Counted from the stretch's first letter, positions 44,944 through 54,283 are shown. The stretch is DNA of 64,000 nt from Dehalococcoidia bacterium (GCA_009693045.1 SHXZ01000004.1:98169-162168); one strand, 5' to 3'. Translations and numbers: made by a program. Notes: generated from the sequence alone by a model not told the origin.

Positions 44944-45294
44944 CTACCCCTTGAACGCATGGCGCAGCTCGTCCGTCTGGGCGGCCATGACGAGGTCATT
45001 GCGGTGCAGGCCGCGGATCTTGTGCGTCCACCAGGTGACCGTGGCGCGGCCCCACTCCACCGTGATTTTCGGATGGTGATCCTGCTCGTCAGCGCGCTTG
45101 CCGACCACGCCGGCGAAGGCCAACGAGTGCGCGAAGTCCGGGAAGCGAAAGACGCGCTCAAGCTGCTTGACGCCGTCGCGCTCCACGATCTGCCACGCCG
45201 GGATCTGAGGCTTCAGCTCCGCAACGTCGGCGTCGGTAACGCGTGGCGAGTCGGCCCTGCAAGCGACGCACTTCTCCCTCGCAATCGCAGCCAT
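44944..45294 (-). CDS. 4a-hydroxytetrahydrobiopterin dehydratase (pterin carbinolamine dehydratase)
   Basis: Enzyme of 116 residues. The active-site signature is in DEQDHHPKITVEWGRATVTW followed by THKIRGLHRNDLVMAA; it dehydrates 4a-hydroxytetrahydropterin. The family often sits with aromatic amino-acid hydroxylases, none of which is here; some members assist molybdenum cofactor or folate chemistry. ATG at 45294 follows GAGGAGGGAG. The N-terminal 20 residues contain two cysteines (EKCVACRADS). Confidence 0.92.
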   Translation of the reverse strand: MAAIAREKCVACRADSPRVTDADVAELKPQIPAWQIVERDGVKQLERVFRFPDFAHSLAFAGVVGKRADEQDHHPKITVEWGRATVTWWTHKIRGLHRNDLVMAAQTDELRHAFKG

Positions 45295-45739
45295 GCTCTG
45301 CTCCCTCCTCGGCACTGTCTGCTGGATGTACTTATCGTGAATCCCAACCTTACCGTACTGCAAAGCCGCAGCCCGCGCCACCCCTCGTCGTACGCCTCCC
45401 AGGGTCACCCCCATCCCCATGCTGACCACCTCCACCGCCGTTCTGAGCGAAGCGAGGAATCTCCCTCCGTCCCAAGGCCAGCCGCCTCCCATAGCACGAG
45501 CGTCCACTGCGCCCACGCCTCGTTCGCCGCCTCAGCCCTTAACACCCGCCCCTCTTGTCATTCCGACGAGCGAAGCGACGAGGAATCTCCCCGTATCCGA
45601 GGCCGTCCACCTCCCTTGGCGCGACCGTCCACCTCACTCACGCCTCGTTCGCCGCCCAGCCCTTGGCACCCGCCCCGCTCGGGGCCATAATGTCCTCCAT
45701 CGCCCATTGCCGCGAGCCGCAAAGACAGGAGCAGCCCAC
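45295..45739. other. Spacer with two family D repeat copies
   Basis: No gene seen. Two copies of a GAGCGAAGCGA(C)GAGGAATCTCC element lie at about 45442-45467 and 45570-45597, in the same orientation. Confidence 0.5.
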
Positions 45740-46426
45740 ATGCAGATGAAGCGCGCCCAGGGCAAGACCCTGCGTTATGTCACGATGCTGCCGGACGGGT
45801 ACGACGAGCAGAAGAGCTACCCCACGGTGGTGATGCTCCATGGCTTCGGCGCCAACATGCAGGACCTGGCACCCCTCGGCGAGGTGCTCAACCCCGCGTA
45901 CCTGTACCTGTGCCCTAACGCGCCTGTTCAGATGCAGATCAGCCCGTGGCAGCTCGGCTACGGCTGGACGCCGCCGCGCGACCTGAACGCGCCGGAGTTC
46001 ACGCAGCAGGCGGAGGCGCTGCTGGCGGGCTTCTTTGACGAGACGTTCGCGCAGTACAAGGTGAAGCCCGGCAACGTGGTGCTGATGGGCTTCTCGCAGG
46101 GCGGCGGGATGACCTTCCGGTGCGGGCTGCCACGCCCCGAGATCTTCCCCGGCATCGCGGCGCTGTGCGCGGTGGTGCCGGACGAGGCGGAGATGCGCGC
46201 CAAACTCCCCGCGCAGAGGACGCAGAAGGTGTTCGTGGCGTACGGCGAGCAGGACCAGCTCATCCCGCCGGAGCGTGCCCACGCCGCGAAGAAGTTCCTG
46301 GAGGGCGCCGGCTACCCGCTGCGCTTCAAGGGCTACCGCATGGGCCACGAGATCTCCCCCGAGGTGATCGCCGACCTGCGCACGTGGCTGGGGGAGGTGC
46401 TGGGGAATGAGATAGCTGGACGTTGA
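45740..46426 (+). CDS. Alpha/beta hydrolase, phospholipase/carboxylesterase type
   Basis: Hydrolase of 228 residues. The oxyanion region is VVMLHGFGANMQDL, the nucleophile serine is in LMGFSQGGGM, the aspartate is in VAYGEQDQLIPP and the histidine is in YRMGHEISPEV. It fits the acyl-protein-thioesterase/YpfH group, acting on short carboxylic esters. The start is ATG at 45740 (or 45746) after AGGAGC. No secretion signal. Confidence 0.9.
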   Translation: MQMKRAQGKTLRYVTMLPDGYDEQKSYPTVVMLHGFGANMQDLAPLGEVLNPAYLYLCPNAPVQMQISPWQLGYGWTPPRDLNAPEFTQQAEALLAGFFDETFAQYKVKPGNVVLMGFSQGGGMTFRCGLPRPEIFPGIAALCAVVPDEAEMRAKLPAQRTQKVFVAYGEQDQLIPPERAHAAKKFLEGAGYPLRFKGYRMGHEISPEVIADLRTWLGEVLGNEIAGR

Positions 46427-46476
46427 GATGCCACGGTGGTGAGGTTTTTCAAAGGCTCGCGAGCGAGGTGAGTGGG

Positions 46477-47488
46477 ATGGTCGCATTGTCGGGACGCCGC
46501 TGTTTAGACTGTGGCAAGCCTATGGGGCTCCTCTCTTTAGTTAGTAGTCGACCCCGTTGTAAGAACTGTGAACTGAAGGAGGAAACCAGGCTCTCGGCCG
46601 AGCGTGAGCGCACACGAAGAGAGCGGGCTGAACAAGTTAGACAATATGAGGCAGCACTTAAATCCTTGTGGGAAGAAACTACCAAAGGGGCAATTGTTTC
46701 CTCGTTACCTCAGGCTCCTACAAGCTTATCTTCGAAAAATGTTCGCGAAATCGTGGACACAGCGTTCCATGACTTCCTCTTGGAACTCTTGCGGGATGAT
46801 ATTTTGACTAAAGAAGAGGAGGCACGACTGGCTCGCATTATGCAGGTGCTTAACATCAATCAGGCCAAGTTACCAAGTGAATTCCCAGATGCTTTTCGAA
46901 AAGTTGCGTTTGGACGCCTCAATGATGGTCGTATGCCAAATCCACTGCCCAATCCTCGTATCCTCCTGAAGGACAGGGGAATAGCCCATGGTGAAATGTC
47001 AGCATCGCTTATGAAAGAACAGACTCTACGCGAATGGCAGTCAGGGACTACAGACGTGAGTTTTCGCATCATGCGTGGTGTCCGTGTACACACTAGTGGC
47101 ACACGCGGACGCAATGTCGTGATAGGCACACAAGTGGTACCAGATGATGCAGGTGTCCTGACCATCACTTCACAACGTCTTGTCTTTGCAGGCCAAAGAC
47201 GGTCACTGGAGATGCCGCACAGCAAACTGGTTTCTGTAGACCTTTACATTGACGGTATTCGGTTTCATTGTTCGAACCGGAAGAATTCACCGCTCTTTCA
47301 AGTAGATGATGGCGAGCTCTTGGGCGCGCTGGTGAACGCCGCCGCACAGCAAGCGAGCAACGCAAGCCCAACCACGGTTAGAAGAACTGGCCTTAAAATG
47401 AAATGTGGCAAATGTGCAGCTGCTAACCCGACCCACGCCCGTTTTTTGCGTCGAGTGCGGCGAACCGATGAGCCAGGAGTTGCCATAG
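46477..47488 (+). pseudogene. Zinc-ribbon protein with PH-like region, C-terminal frameshift
   Basis: The protein begins MVALSGRRCLDCGKPMGLLS with a CxxC...CxxC ribbon, then has a coiled-coil-like stretch rich in Arg and Glu, a helical region (FHDFLLELLRDDILTKEEEA) and a PH/GRAM-like strand region (GVLTITSQRLVFAGQRRSLE). The present frame runs on to 47688 with unlikely composition. Removing one T from the T6 run at 47442-47447 instead gives a second ribbon, KCGKCAAANPTHARFCVECG, and a stop at 47486-47488 (336 residues). The intact form would thus have a zinc ribbon at each end. GC is lower than in neighbours. Role unknown; homopolymer slippage or assembly error may explain the frameshift. Confidence 0.7.
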
Positions 47489-47580
47489 ATAAACGGTGGT
47501 CGGTGGGCCTCTTGGCAAGCGCGCGGCTAACTAGACGTACCACACTCTCTCAGAGCTTGCTCGCTGTGTCACCCGCACCC

Positions 47581-48132
47581 TCACCACCACAACCCCATCT
47601 GCTCAAACCGCAGCGGCACCGTCTCGCACTCCACCACCCCTGGCGATGCCGCGACTTCCCGCAGCTGGCCGCCGCTTGCGCGGAATAGCGTCAACGCCTG
47701 CGTATCCCGGTCAATCACTAGCAGCTCTCGCACACCCTGTACCGCATACCACGGGATTTTCTCGTACGTCTCGTCGTCCGGTGAGTGTATCTCTAGGACG
47801 AAGTCTGGGCCGCCCGCAACGTAGGCTTCTCTCAACTGAGCAGCACTGTTTCTAAGGATTGCCAGAAGGTCGGGGATGCGGAAGTCCTGAAGCCCTTTTT
47901 CCGGGTCTGCAACGTCGAGTTCATAAAAGACCTGCCCCAACCCCGTGTCCTCAACGACTTCCATGAGAATACGCAAAAGGCGCTTTTCCACTTCCTAGTG
48001 CTCGGTATTGGGTGAAGGCGCTATGTGGCACACTCCATCCCATACTTCGTCCCACCGGTCATGCCCGAGGGCGCGCCGCCTGGCCATGATCTCCTCAGTG
48101 AGCCTTGGGGCTAGCAGGACCGCTTTTACCAC
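47581..48132 (-). pseudogene. Uma2-family (DUF820) endonuclease-like gene with one stop codon
   Basis: From GTG at 48132 the frame reads VVKAVLLAPRLTEEIMARRR, then WDEVWDGVCHIAPSPNTEH, a TAG (complement of 47995-47997), and EVEKRLLRILMEVVEDTGLG, PDFVLEIHSPDDETYEKIPW and VRELLVIDRD to the stop at 47581. Relatives have Gln at the TAG position (EHQE), so a single CAG to TAG change explains it. Full length 183 residues matches the family. Uma2 proteins have a PD-(D/E)xK nuclease fold and are abundant in Chloroflexota and cyanobacteria; role unknown. Confidence 0.82.
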
Positions 48133-48321
48133 AGTTCACCCCCGTGCCTCATGCCATCCGCATCCGTAGCGTGGCACACCCGAACGCCAAGCGCAGGATG
48201 ACTCCCGTGCAGCAATCGTTTTCTTTCGCTACACTATGCAGAGCAGTCTTGCGAGTCGCCGTCCGTTCGTCCTGAGCCTGTCGAAGGACAAACGGAGGGA
48301 TAGGTGTGAGTCAAACAAGAA

Positions 48322-48765
48322 ATGCCCATCATCCTCGTCCTAAACGGCCCCAACCTGAACGCGCTCGGCAGGCGCGACCCGGCGCTCTACGGCTCGGTGA
48401 CGCTCGCCGAGATTGAGCGCCGCCTCCGCGAGCGCGCCGCCGATCTGCGCGTTGACCTCCAGTTCTGCCAGTCCAACCACGAGGGCGCGCTGATAGACTT
48501 CCTCCAGGCCAACGCGGCGCAGGCCGGCGGCGTCATCGTCAACGCGGGCGCGCTCACGCACTACGGCCTCTCGCTGCGGGACGCGCTGGCGGACGCGCGG
48601 CTGCCCATCGTGGAGGTGCACCTGAGCAACATCCACGCCCGCGACGAGTGGCGGCAGAAGTCAGTCATCGCCTCACTGGCCGTTGGCCAGGTCAGCGGCC
48701 TGGGATGGCGCGGCTACCTGTACGCGCTGGACTTCCTGGCACATCACCAACCAGCCCCCAAATAG
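48322..48765 (+). CDS. aroQ: 3-dehydroquinate dehydratase, type II
   Basis: Shikimate-pathway enzyme of 147 residues converting 3-dehydroquinate to 3-dehydroshikimate. Conserved blocks: ILVLNGPNLNALGRRDPALYG, with the active-site loop and catalytic tyrosine; QSNHEGALIDFL; IVNAGALTHYGLSLRDAL; and VEVHLSNIHARDEWRQKS with the catalytic histidine. Forms dodecamers. It is isolated from other aro genes here. Confidence 0.97.
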   Translation: MPIILVLNGPNLNALGRRDPALYGSVTLAEIERRLRERAADLRVDLQFCQSNHEGALIDFLQANAAQAGGVIVNAGALTHYGLSLRDALADARLPIVEVHLSNIHARDEWRQKSVIASLAVGQVSGLGWRGYLYALDFLAHHQPAPK

Positions 48766-48903
48766 GCCGTCAGGTACGCTGTGTGTGCGCCTTAGATGAC
48801 CTCACCAAATCTGCTCTCCGGCCTCGTGAAAATTGCCCGCTAACCTGGTATTGTTTGAAGCGGAATGAATCGGTCACGAGAGATCGTAAGCAGGATGGTT
48901 GGT

Positions 48904-50168
48904 ATGCCTAAAGAGAGCGGCTCGGAGCCGAAAGGCGCTCTGTTCTGCCTGAAAGTGCTTGATCTCGCCGGCCCCATCAGGGTGTATGGCCCCAAGGCCC
49001 TGGCAGACCTTGGGGCCGACGTCATCCGCGTGGAGCCGCCGGGCGGCGACGCGATGCGCGAGCTTGGGCCGTTCTACGGAGACTCCCCGGACCCGGAGAA
49101 GAGCTTGTACTGATGGCACTACAACACGAGCAAGCGCAGCGTCACCCTTGATATTGAGAAGCCGGAAGGCCGCCAGGTGTTCAAGCGCCTGGTCGGGTGG
49201 GCGGACATTGTGGTGGAGACGTTTGAGCCTGGCTACCTGGACCGGCTGGGGCTGGGCTACGAGGCGCTCCGCGCCATCAATCCCCGCGTCATCGTCACCT
49301 CCATCACCCCGTTCGGCCAGACCGGGCCGTACGTCCCACTTCAAGGGGTCGGACATCGTGGGCCAGGCTATGAGCGGCCTGATGTCCACCGTGGGCGCCC
49401 CCGATCGGCCTCCGTACTCCATCGCCAGCGAAAACGGCTACTGGGCCGCGGGGTGCTTGGCCGCCAACGGGACAATGCTGACGCTCCATTTCCACGCCGC
49501 CGCCGGCGGCGGGCAGCAGGTTGACGTGTCCCTGCAGGAGGCCATCACCTTGGGCATTGGCAACTCCATTCCCACCTACGACATCCTGGGCCAGGTGAAC
49601 CGCCGCGGTCAGGGCATCTCACAGGCGGTGGGGGCCGTGCGCAACATCTTCCGCTGCAAGGACGGGCACGTCTTTTTCCTGGCCGCCGCGCCGGGCACAC
49701 GAATTGAGTGGGTCCGCGACCTGTTGATAGAGCACGGCTTGGGCGAGGAATTTGACCCCAAGTGGCTGAACGTCCCCAAAATGCGGGACGACCCTGTGGA
49801 GCGGCAGCGGTTTGAGGACCTCATGCACCGCTTCTTCGCCTGGTTCACCAAGTGGGAGCTGATGGACATGGGGTTCAACCGTGAGAAACGCGTGTCCATG
49901 GTCTCCCTGGACACCCCAAAGGACATCGTCAACTCTCCGCAGCTCAAGGCGCGCGGCTTCTTCCGGGAGGTTGAGCACCCTGAACTGGGCAAGTCGTTCC
50001 GCTATCCCGGGCCGCCATACCCGCTACCGACAAGCCCGGCCACCATCTTCCGTCGCGCGCCCCTCATCGGTGAGCACAACCAGGAGGTCTACGGACAAGT
50101 CCTGGGGATGACGACCGACGAGATGAGGAGACTGCAACAGGAGACTGCAAAAGGAGCGCGTCATCTAA
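48904..50168 (+). pseudogene. CaiB/BaiF family (type III) CoA transferase, three lesions
   Basis: The N-terminus (KVLDLAGPIRVYGPKALADLGADVIRVEPP) and the rest are clearly CaiB-like. Lesion 1: TGA at 49111-49113 where relatives have Trp (SLY-stop-WHYNTSKRSVTL). Lesion 2: one extra base near 49333, after which reading moves to SHFKGSDIVGQAMSGLM, SENGYWAAGCLAANG and onward. Lesion 3: a 13-base tandem duplication (50126-50138 and 50139-50151, AGGAGACTGCAAC/A) that removes the natural end. Without it the protein would end MRRLQKERVI at the TAA 50166-50168. The present frame therefore runs into the next gene. Without lesions it would have about 415 residues. Formerly a CoA transferase for carboxylic acids. 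Confidence 0.88.
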
Positions 50169-50230
50169 CGAACCAGGCCAGGGTTCCGCCTTGGCCAACC
50201 CACTCGCCGCAAAGGAAGAAGGAGGAGGAG

Positions 50231-50359
50231 ATGGCTCCTAAGACGCCCCTAGAAGGGATCCGTGTCATTGACTTTGGCTGGCAGGCCGCCGCGCCCATAG
50301 CAGGGCGCATGCTGGCGTGGGGCGGCGCCGAGGTCATCCGCAATGGTATAACTGGCTGA
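50231..50359 (+). pseudogene. N-terminal stub of a second CaiB/BaiF CoA transferase
   Basis: ATG at 50231 with GGAAGGAGGAGGAG upstream starts MAPKTPLEGIRVIDFGWQAA, then APIAGRMLAWGGAEVI, the typical CaiB N-terminus. A stop follows after 42 residues of about 400. It is a 3'-deleted tandem partner of the gene before it; a family D repeat copy occupies the junction region (about 50400-50450). Confidence 0.85.
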
Positions 50360-50479
50360 ACGAGGCGCCGTGAGCACGGTTCGCGTGGCGCCAGCCGCAG
50401 CCGAAGAGCCTGCCCTGAGTAAGCCGAAGCCCTGAGCAGAGCGAACGGGCCACCGCATTGACGACACGAAAGGGGACCA

Positions 50480-51565
50480 ATGAGCAGGCAACGCGTGGAC
50501 AAGCTGCGGGCGCAGATGGCGGAGCTGGGGCTGGACGCCTTTATGGTCTCGGCGGCGGAGAACCGGCGGTACCTCTCCGGCTTCACCGGCTCCAACGGCG
50601 TCCTGTTCATCACCGCCAAGGACGCCGCGCTCGTCACCGACTTCCGGTACCTAGAGCAGAGCGCACAGCAGGCACCCGACTTCCGCGTGGTGAGGATGCA
50701 GCCGCGCGTCCCGTGGATCGTGGACTTACTGAAGGAGAGCGGGGCGAACAAAGTCGCCTACGAGGCCGAAAACGTGACCGTCGCCCAGTTCAACCGCTGG
50801 CGCGACGCGCTCAAGCAGGCAGGGCTGGAGTCGCAGGCAGCGTGGACGCCCACCAGCGACGAGGTGGACAAGCTGCGCGCGGTGAAGGAGCCGGAGGAGC
50901 TGCGGCTCATTGAGAGGGCGTGCGAGATCTCGGACGCGGCGTTTGAGGCGGTCGCGCCGACGATAGAGCCCGGCGAGACGGAGGAGTCCGTCGCGTGGCG
51001 GCTGGAGAAGGCCATGCGCGAGGCGGGCGCCGAAGCGCTGGCGTTTGACACCATCGTCGCCAGCGGCCCCAACGCCGCTCTCCCACACCACCGCGCCGGC
51101 GAGCGCCAGATACGCGAGGGCGAGCCCATCGTCATTGACTTCGGCGCGCGGTACAAGGGCTACAACGCCGACATGACGCGCACCATCTGCCTCGGCGCGC
51201 CGGACGACCAGTTCCGCCGCATCTACGACATCGTGCTTGGCGCGCAGCTCACCGTTGCCGAGACGGTGCGCGCCGACATGACCGGCGCCGAAGCGGACAA
51301 GATCGCCCGCGACATCATTGAGAAGGCGGGCCACGGCGACAAGTTCGGCCACAGCCTGGGCCACGGCATCGGCCTGGCGGTGCACGAGTTCCCCCGCGTC
51401 GGCCCCAACGCGCAGGACAAGCTGACGGAGGGCATGCCGTTCACCAACGAGCCGGGGATTTACATCCCGGGCTGGGGCGGCGTGCGCATTGAGGACACGG
51501 TGGTCATGGAGCACGGGCGCATCCGCACCATCAGCAAAGCCCACAAGTACGACACGGCGCGGTAA
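50480..51565 (+). CDS. M24 family aminopeptidase P / Xaa-Pro dipeptidase-like
   Basis: Metallopeptidase of 361 residues cleaving Xaa-Pro bonds. The N-terminal creatinase-like domain begins MSRQRVDKLRAQMAELGLDA. The pita-bread domain carries the dinuclear metal ligands in order: DFGARYKGYNADMTRT (two Asp), GHSLGHGIGLAVHE (His), FTNEPGIYIPG (Glu) and RIEDTVVM (Glu). Length is typical. It follows the decayed CoA transferases and precedes a long spacer. Start ATG at 50480. Confidence 0.96.
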   Translation: MSRQRVDKLRAQMAELGLDAFMVSAAENRRYLSGFTGSNGVLFITAKDAALVTDFRYLEQSAQQAPDFRVVRMQPRVPWIVDLLKESGANKVAYEAENVTVAQFNRWRDALKQAGLESQAAWTPTSDEVDKLRAVKEPEELRLIERACEISDAAFEAVAPTIEPGETEESVAWRLEKAMREAGAEALAFDTIVASGPNAALPHHRAGERQIREGEPIVIDFGARYKGYNADMTRTICLGAPDDQFRRIYDIVLGAQLTVAETVRADMTGAEADKIARDIIEKAGHGDKFGHSLGHGIGLAVHEFPRVGPNAQDKLTEGMPFTNEPGIYIPGWGGVRIEDTVVMEHGRIRTISKAHKYDTAR

Positions 51566-52413
51566 GCCTCGTTGTCATTCTGATGCCTTCGGCGGCGATC
51601 AGGGTAAGCTCCGCGATGAATCTCCCCGGCACGTCGGATTGGGCAGGTATGGCCGCCTTAGCCGTCAGCGCCGCGTGTGCTCCAGGCGCCACACTCCAAC
51701 TCGGATTGTTTTTATTGTAGGGGATTCCCCGTTCACGCCGATGCGTCGCCGTATCTGGCATGATCGCTATTTTTTTACTGCTGTTTTCATTTGCAAAATG
51801 TGAAGGAACGAATCCGATTTCGTAGCGGGACGACCTCTCCCTGGCCCTCCCCCTCGGCTGACCCTTCGCTTCGCTCGAGGGCTTTGGGTCGGGGCAGGCT
51901 CTCAAGGGGAGGGAACGAGCCGCAGATGACCCATGCGGCAAACCCATTCGCTTCGCTCAGGGCTAAAGGCTCAGCGCGAGCGCAGATTCCGCGGATTGAG
52001 GGGAAGGGCACGGTGCAGGGGTTAGCTATAATGCTGATCATAGGGGTAGGATAGGAGTTCTGTTTCGCGCAAGGGGCGGATGGCAGAGTGGAGAGACGGT
52101 CCGCAGATTAAGCAGAGTCCGGCGATTGGGTTACAGCGGGGAGGGGTTGCGACCCTTCGGCTTCCCCGTTCGCTTCGCTCAAGGGCAGGCTTTCGGTTCA
52201 CTCAGGGCAGGCTCTTGCCGACACGGGAAGCGGGATACCTTGGTTCTAATGATCGAGAACCGAGGACTGGCCTAACTCTGTTTTCGTGATCATGACGGGT
52301 GGGCTGGAGCGGCGCGCGCCAAACGCTCTCGTTAAGAAATACATGGTACGATACGCAGGAGAATCTCATCCGGCCCGCCCAAGGCAGCCGGACGCGCGGA
52401 GGGCACCCAACCT
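51566..52413. other. Spacer of 850 bases rich in dispersed repeats
   Basis: No gene seen. Family C/D composite repeats lie at about 51830-51912, a family D copy at 51947-51972, and others at 52160-52215. An AT-rich patch is at 51705-51800, and a TATAAT sequence is at 52027-52032, with no gene obviously served by it. Confidence 0.5.
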
Positions 52414-52983
52414 ATGCCCCAAACGATCACGTACAGCGACCTGAAGCGCGGCGCTATCCTGGAGTTTGACGGCGATCTGTTCCAGGTCATGGAGTTCAAG
52501 CACGTCCTGATGCAGCAGCGCACGCCCACGCTCAGCCTCAAGCTGCGCCAGGTCCGCAGCGGCAAGACGCTGGAGCGGAACATGCCCGGCTACACCAAGC
52601 TCGTCATCCCGGACACGGAGACGAAAGAGGCCCAGTACCTCTTCAACGACGGACAGACCTACACGTTCATGGACTCGGAGACCTACGAGCAGTTCCCCAT
52701 CAGCAAAGAGCAGCTCGGCGACCTGGCGCACTACCTGACGGAGGGCGGCGCCATCACGATGCTGATGTACAAGGGCGAGCCGGTGACCATCAACCTGCCC
52801 ATCACGGTGGACCTGAAGGTAAAGGACGCGCCGGCGTCGTTCAAGGGCGACACGGCGCAGGGCGGGCGCAAGACGGTGACGCTGGCGACGGGCCTGACGG
52901 TGAAGGTGCCGATGCACATCTCAGCGGGACAGGTCGTGCGAGTGGACACGCGAACGGGGGAGTACGTGAGCCTGGTGGCGTAG
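52414..52983 (+). CDS. efp: Elongation factor P with atypical modification loop
   Basis: Three-domain translation factor of 189 residues that rescues ribosomes stalled at polyproline. The N-terminal KOW-like domain is MPQTITYSDLKRGAILEFDG; ITMLMYKGEPVTINLP begins the OB domains and the ending RVDTRTGEYVSLVA is conserved. The loop that normally reads KPGKG or KPGRG, with the modified Lys/Arg at its tip, is here VLMQQRTPT (residues 31-39). Ungapped alignment to the E. coli protein places Gln35 at the position of Lys34. Either the protein works without the usual modification or Arg36 plays the role. A second efp gene is not in the window. Confidence 0.95.
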   Translation: MPQTITYSDLKRGAILEFDGDLFQVMEFKHVLMQQRTPTLSLKLRQVRSGKTLERNMPGYTKLVIPDTETKEAQYLFNDGQTYTFMDSETYEQFPISKEQLGDLAHYLTEGGAITMLMYKGEPVTINLPITVDLKVKDAPASFKGDTAQGGRKTVTLATGLTVKVPMHISAGQVVRVDTRTGEYVSLVA

Positions 52984-53013
52984 AGTGCGCTACAACCCCA
53001 CATCAGCTACGGC

Positions 53014-53050
53014 GTGAGAGGCCATCGGAACCATACCGATGGCCTCTCAC
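53014..53050. terminator. Bidirectional terminator between efp and tRNA-Glu
   Basis: GTGAGAGGCCATCGG at 53014-53028 pairs perfectly with 53036-53050 (15 bp stem, 7-base loop), followed by TTGTT. It lies between convergent units. Confidence 0.75.
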
Positions 53051-53119
53051 TTGTTGGCCGACGTGCACGCAATAACGACAAGCGGGAAAGAGAATGTTGC
53101 CAGACCATAAATGGCTTGG

Positions 53120-53196
53120 TGGTGCCGCATAGGGGAGTCGAACCCCTGATCTCCGCCTTGAGAGGGCGGCGTCCTTGGCCACTAGACGAATGCGGC
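53120..53196 (-). tRNA. tRNA-Glu (anticodon CTC)
   Basis: The acceptor GCCGCAT pairs with ATGCGGC, with A as discriminator and an encoded CCA. The anticodon arm CCGCC-CTCTCAA-GGCGG gives CTC, and the T loop is TTCGACT. Confidence 0.97.
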
Positions 53197-53290
53197 GCGT
53201 GACAACGTATCCAGTGTACCGTACCGCCGACCGTGACGCCAACACCTCCGCAGGCTTCGGCAGGGTCATTCGAGCCACCTCGTGGCAACC

Positions 53291-54199
53291 CTATGGGGCA
53301 ACGGATTGGGCGCTGTATTTCTTCTCCAGGGCCAGCCACTCGTCTGTCCGGATCAATTGTCGGTAGATCGCCGCGTCCATCCTTGGCCGCCGGTCGAAAT
53401 ACCCCTTGGTGGCGCCGCTGTTCTTGAGCTCGTTCATCACCTCAAACACAGCGGCGACCGATGCCTGCAGTACGTCACCTGGATAGATGTACACCCTGAA
53501 TCCGAACTGCTCAATCTCCCTAACGGTCAGTCCCTCAGGAAGGCCGAGGCCGAGTAGTGGACCACGTATTTCCCGGCGCACGCGACGAAAGGTCTCAAGC
53601 ACTTTCTGTGTGGTGAGGTCGCGCCGCACCTGCCCGTCAATCTTGGTGACTATTGGCATGGCAAGATCAGCGCCCGCTTCAAGGTAGAGATTGCACCGCG
53701 TTATCAGCTCATCAATGGAGATCTCATCAGCATCGCTGCGAGCGACGATAACGAAGTCGGGGTCTGTGCGAGCATCCACCGCAGCCTTGATCTTGCCCAC
53801 CGCCTCCGCCCTTGAGAGGATCTGCCTTGGCCTTAGCCCCGGACTCGTGGTAGGGGTCGTCTGGTCTTCAACATGGATCGCCGCAACCCCGGCCTTCTCA
53901 AACTCTTTCACCGTCCTGATCATGTTGACGTAGCTGCCAAATCCCGCCTCGGCGTCACAAATAACAGGGAGACCTGTGGCATCGGCGATTCGACCAGCCA
54001 GCGTGGTGATTTCGGTCAATGTTTTCAGGCCCAAGTCCGGGTTTCCCAGCATCGCAGCTTCAGTGCCCGACCCGGTTATGTAAAGGGCTTTGAACCCCAC
54101 CTGCTTGCAGATAAGACCGGAAATCGGGTCTATGCAACCAGGAGCTACCACCATCGCGGGATCCTTGAGCAGATTCCTTAGCTGGGTGGAAGCCTTCAT
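53291..54199 (-). CDS. Isocitrate lyase/PEP mutase superfamily protein
   Basis: TIM-barrel enzyme of 302 residues. KALYITGSGTEAAMLGNPDL, VICDAEAGFGSYVNMIRTVK, AAIHVEDQTTP and VIVARSDADEI mark the family fold and the magnesium-binding acidic residues. The flexible catalytic loop KKCGH of isocitrate and methylisocitrate lyases is absent; SPGLRPRQIL takes its place. Lyase activity with the usual cysteine is therefore unlikely, and phosphorylmutase, oxaloacetate decarboxylase or carboxyvinyl-carboxyphosphonate mutase-like chemistry is open. ATG at 54199 has AAAAGGAGGAG upstream. Confidence 0.9.
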   Translation of the reverse strand: MKASTQLRNLLKDPAMVVAPGCIDPISGLICKQVGFKALYITGSGTEAAMLGNPDLGLKTLTEITTLAGRIADATGLPVICDAEAGFGSYVNMIRTVKEFEKAGVAAIHVEDQTTPTTSPGLRPRQILSRAEAVGKIKAAVDARTDPDFVIVARSDADEISIDELITRCNLYLEAGADLAMPIVTKIDGQVRRDLTTQKVLETFRRVRREIRGPLLGLGLPEGLTVREIEQFGFRVYIYPGDVLQASVAAVFEVMNELKNSGATKGYFDRRPRMDAAIYRQLIRTDEWLALEKKYSAQSVAP

Positions 54200-54283
54200 G
54201 TCTCCTCCTTTTCTAACGGCGTATGAGCGGCAACGGTCAGGTGCAAAGTTGCAGAGCAACGCCCTTGCTGCCGCCCCCACGAG

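Noticed and set aside
52027..52032. TATAAT as promoter of a gene or small RNA
   Set aside because: No -35 box at proper spacing and no gene or stable RNA fold within reach before efp, 380 bases away.
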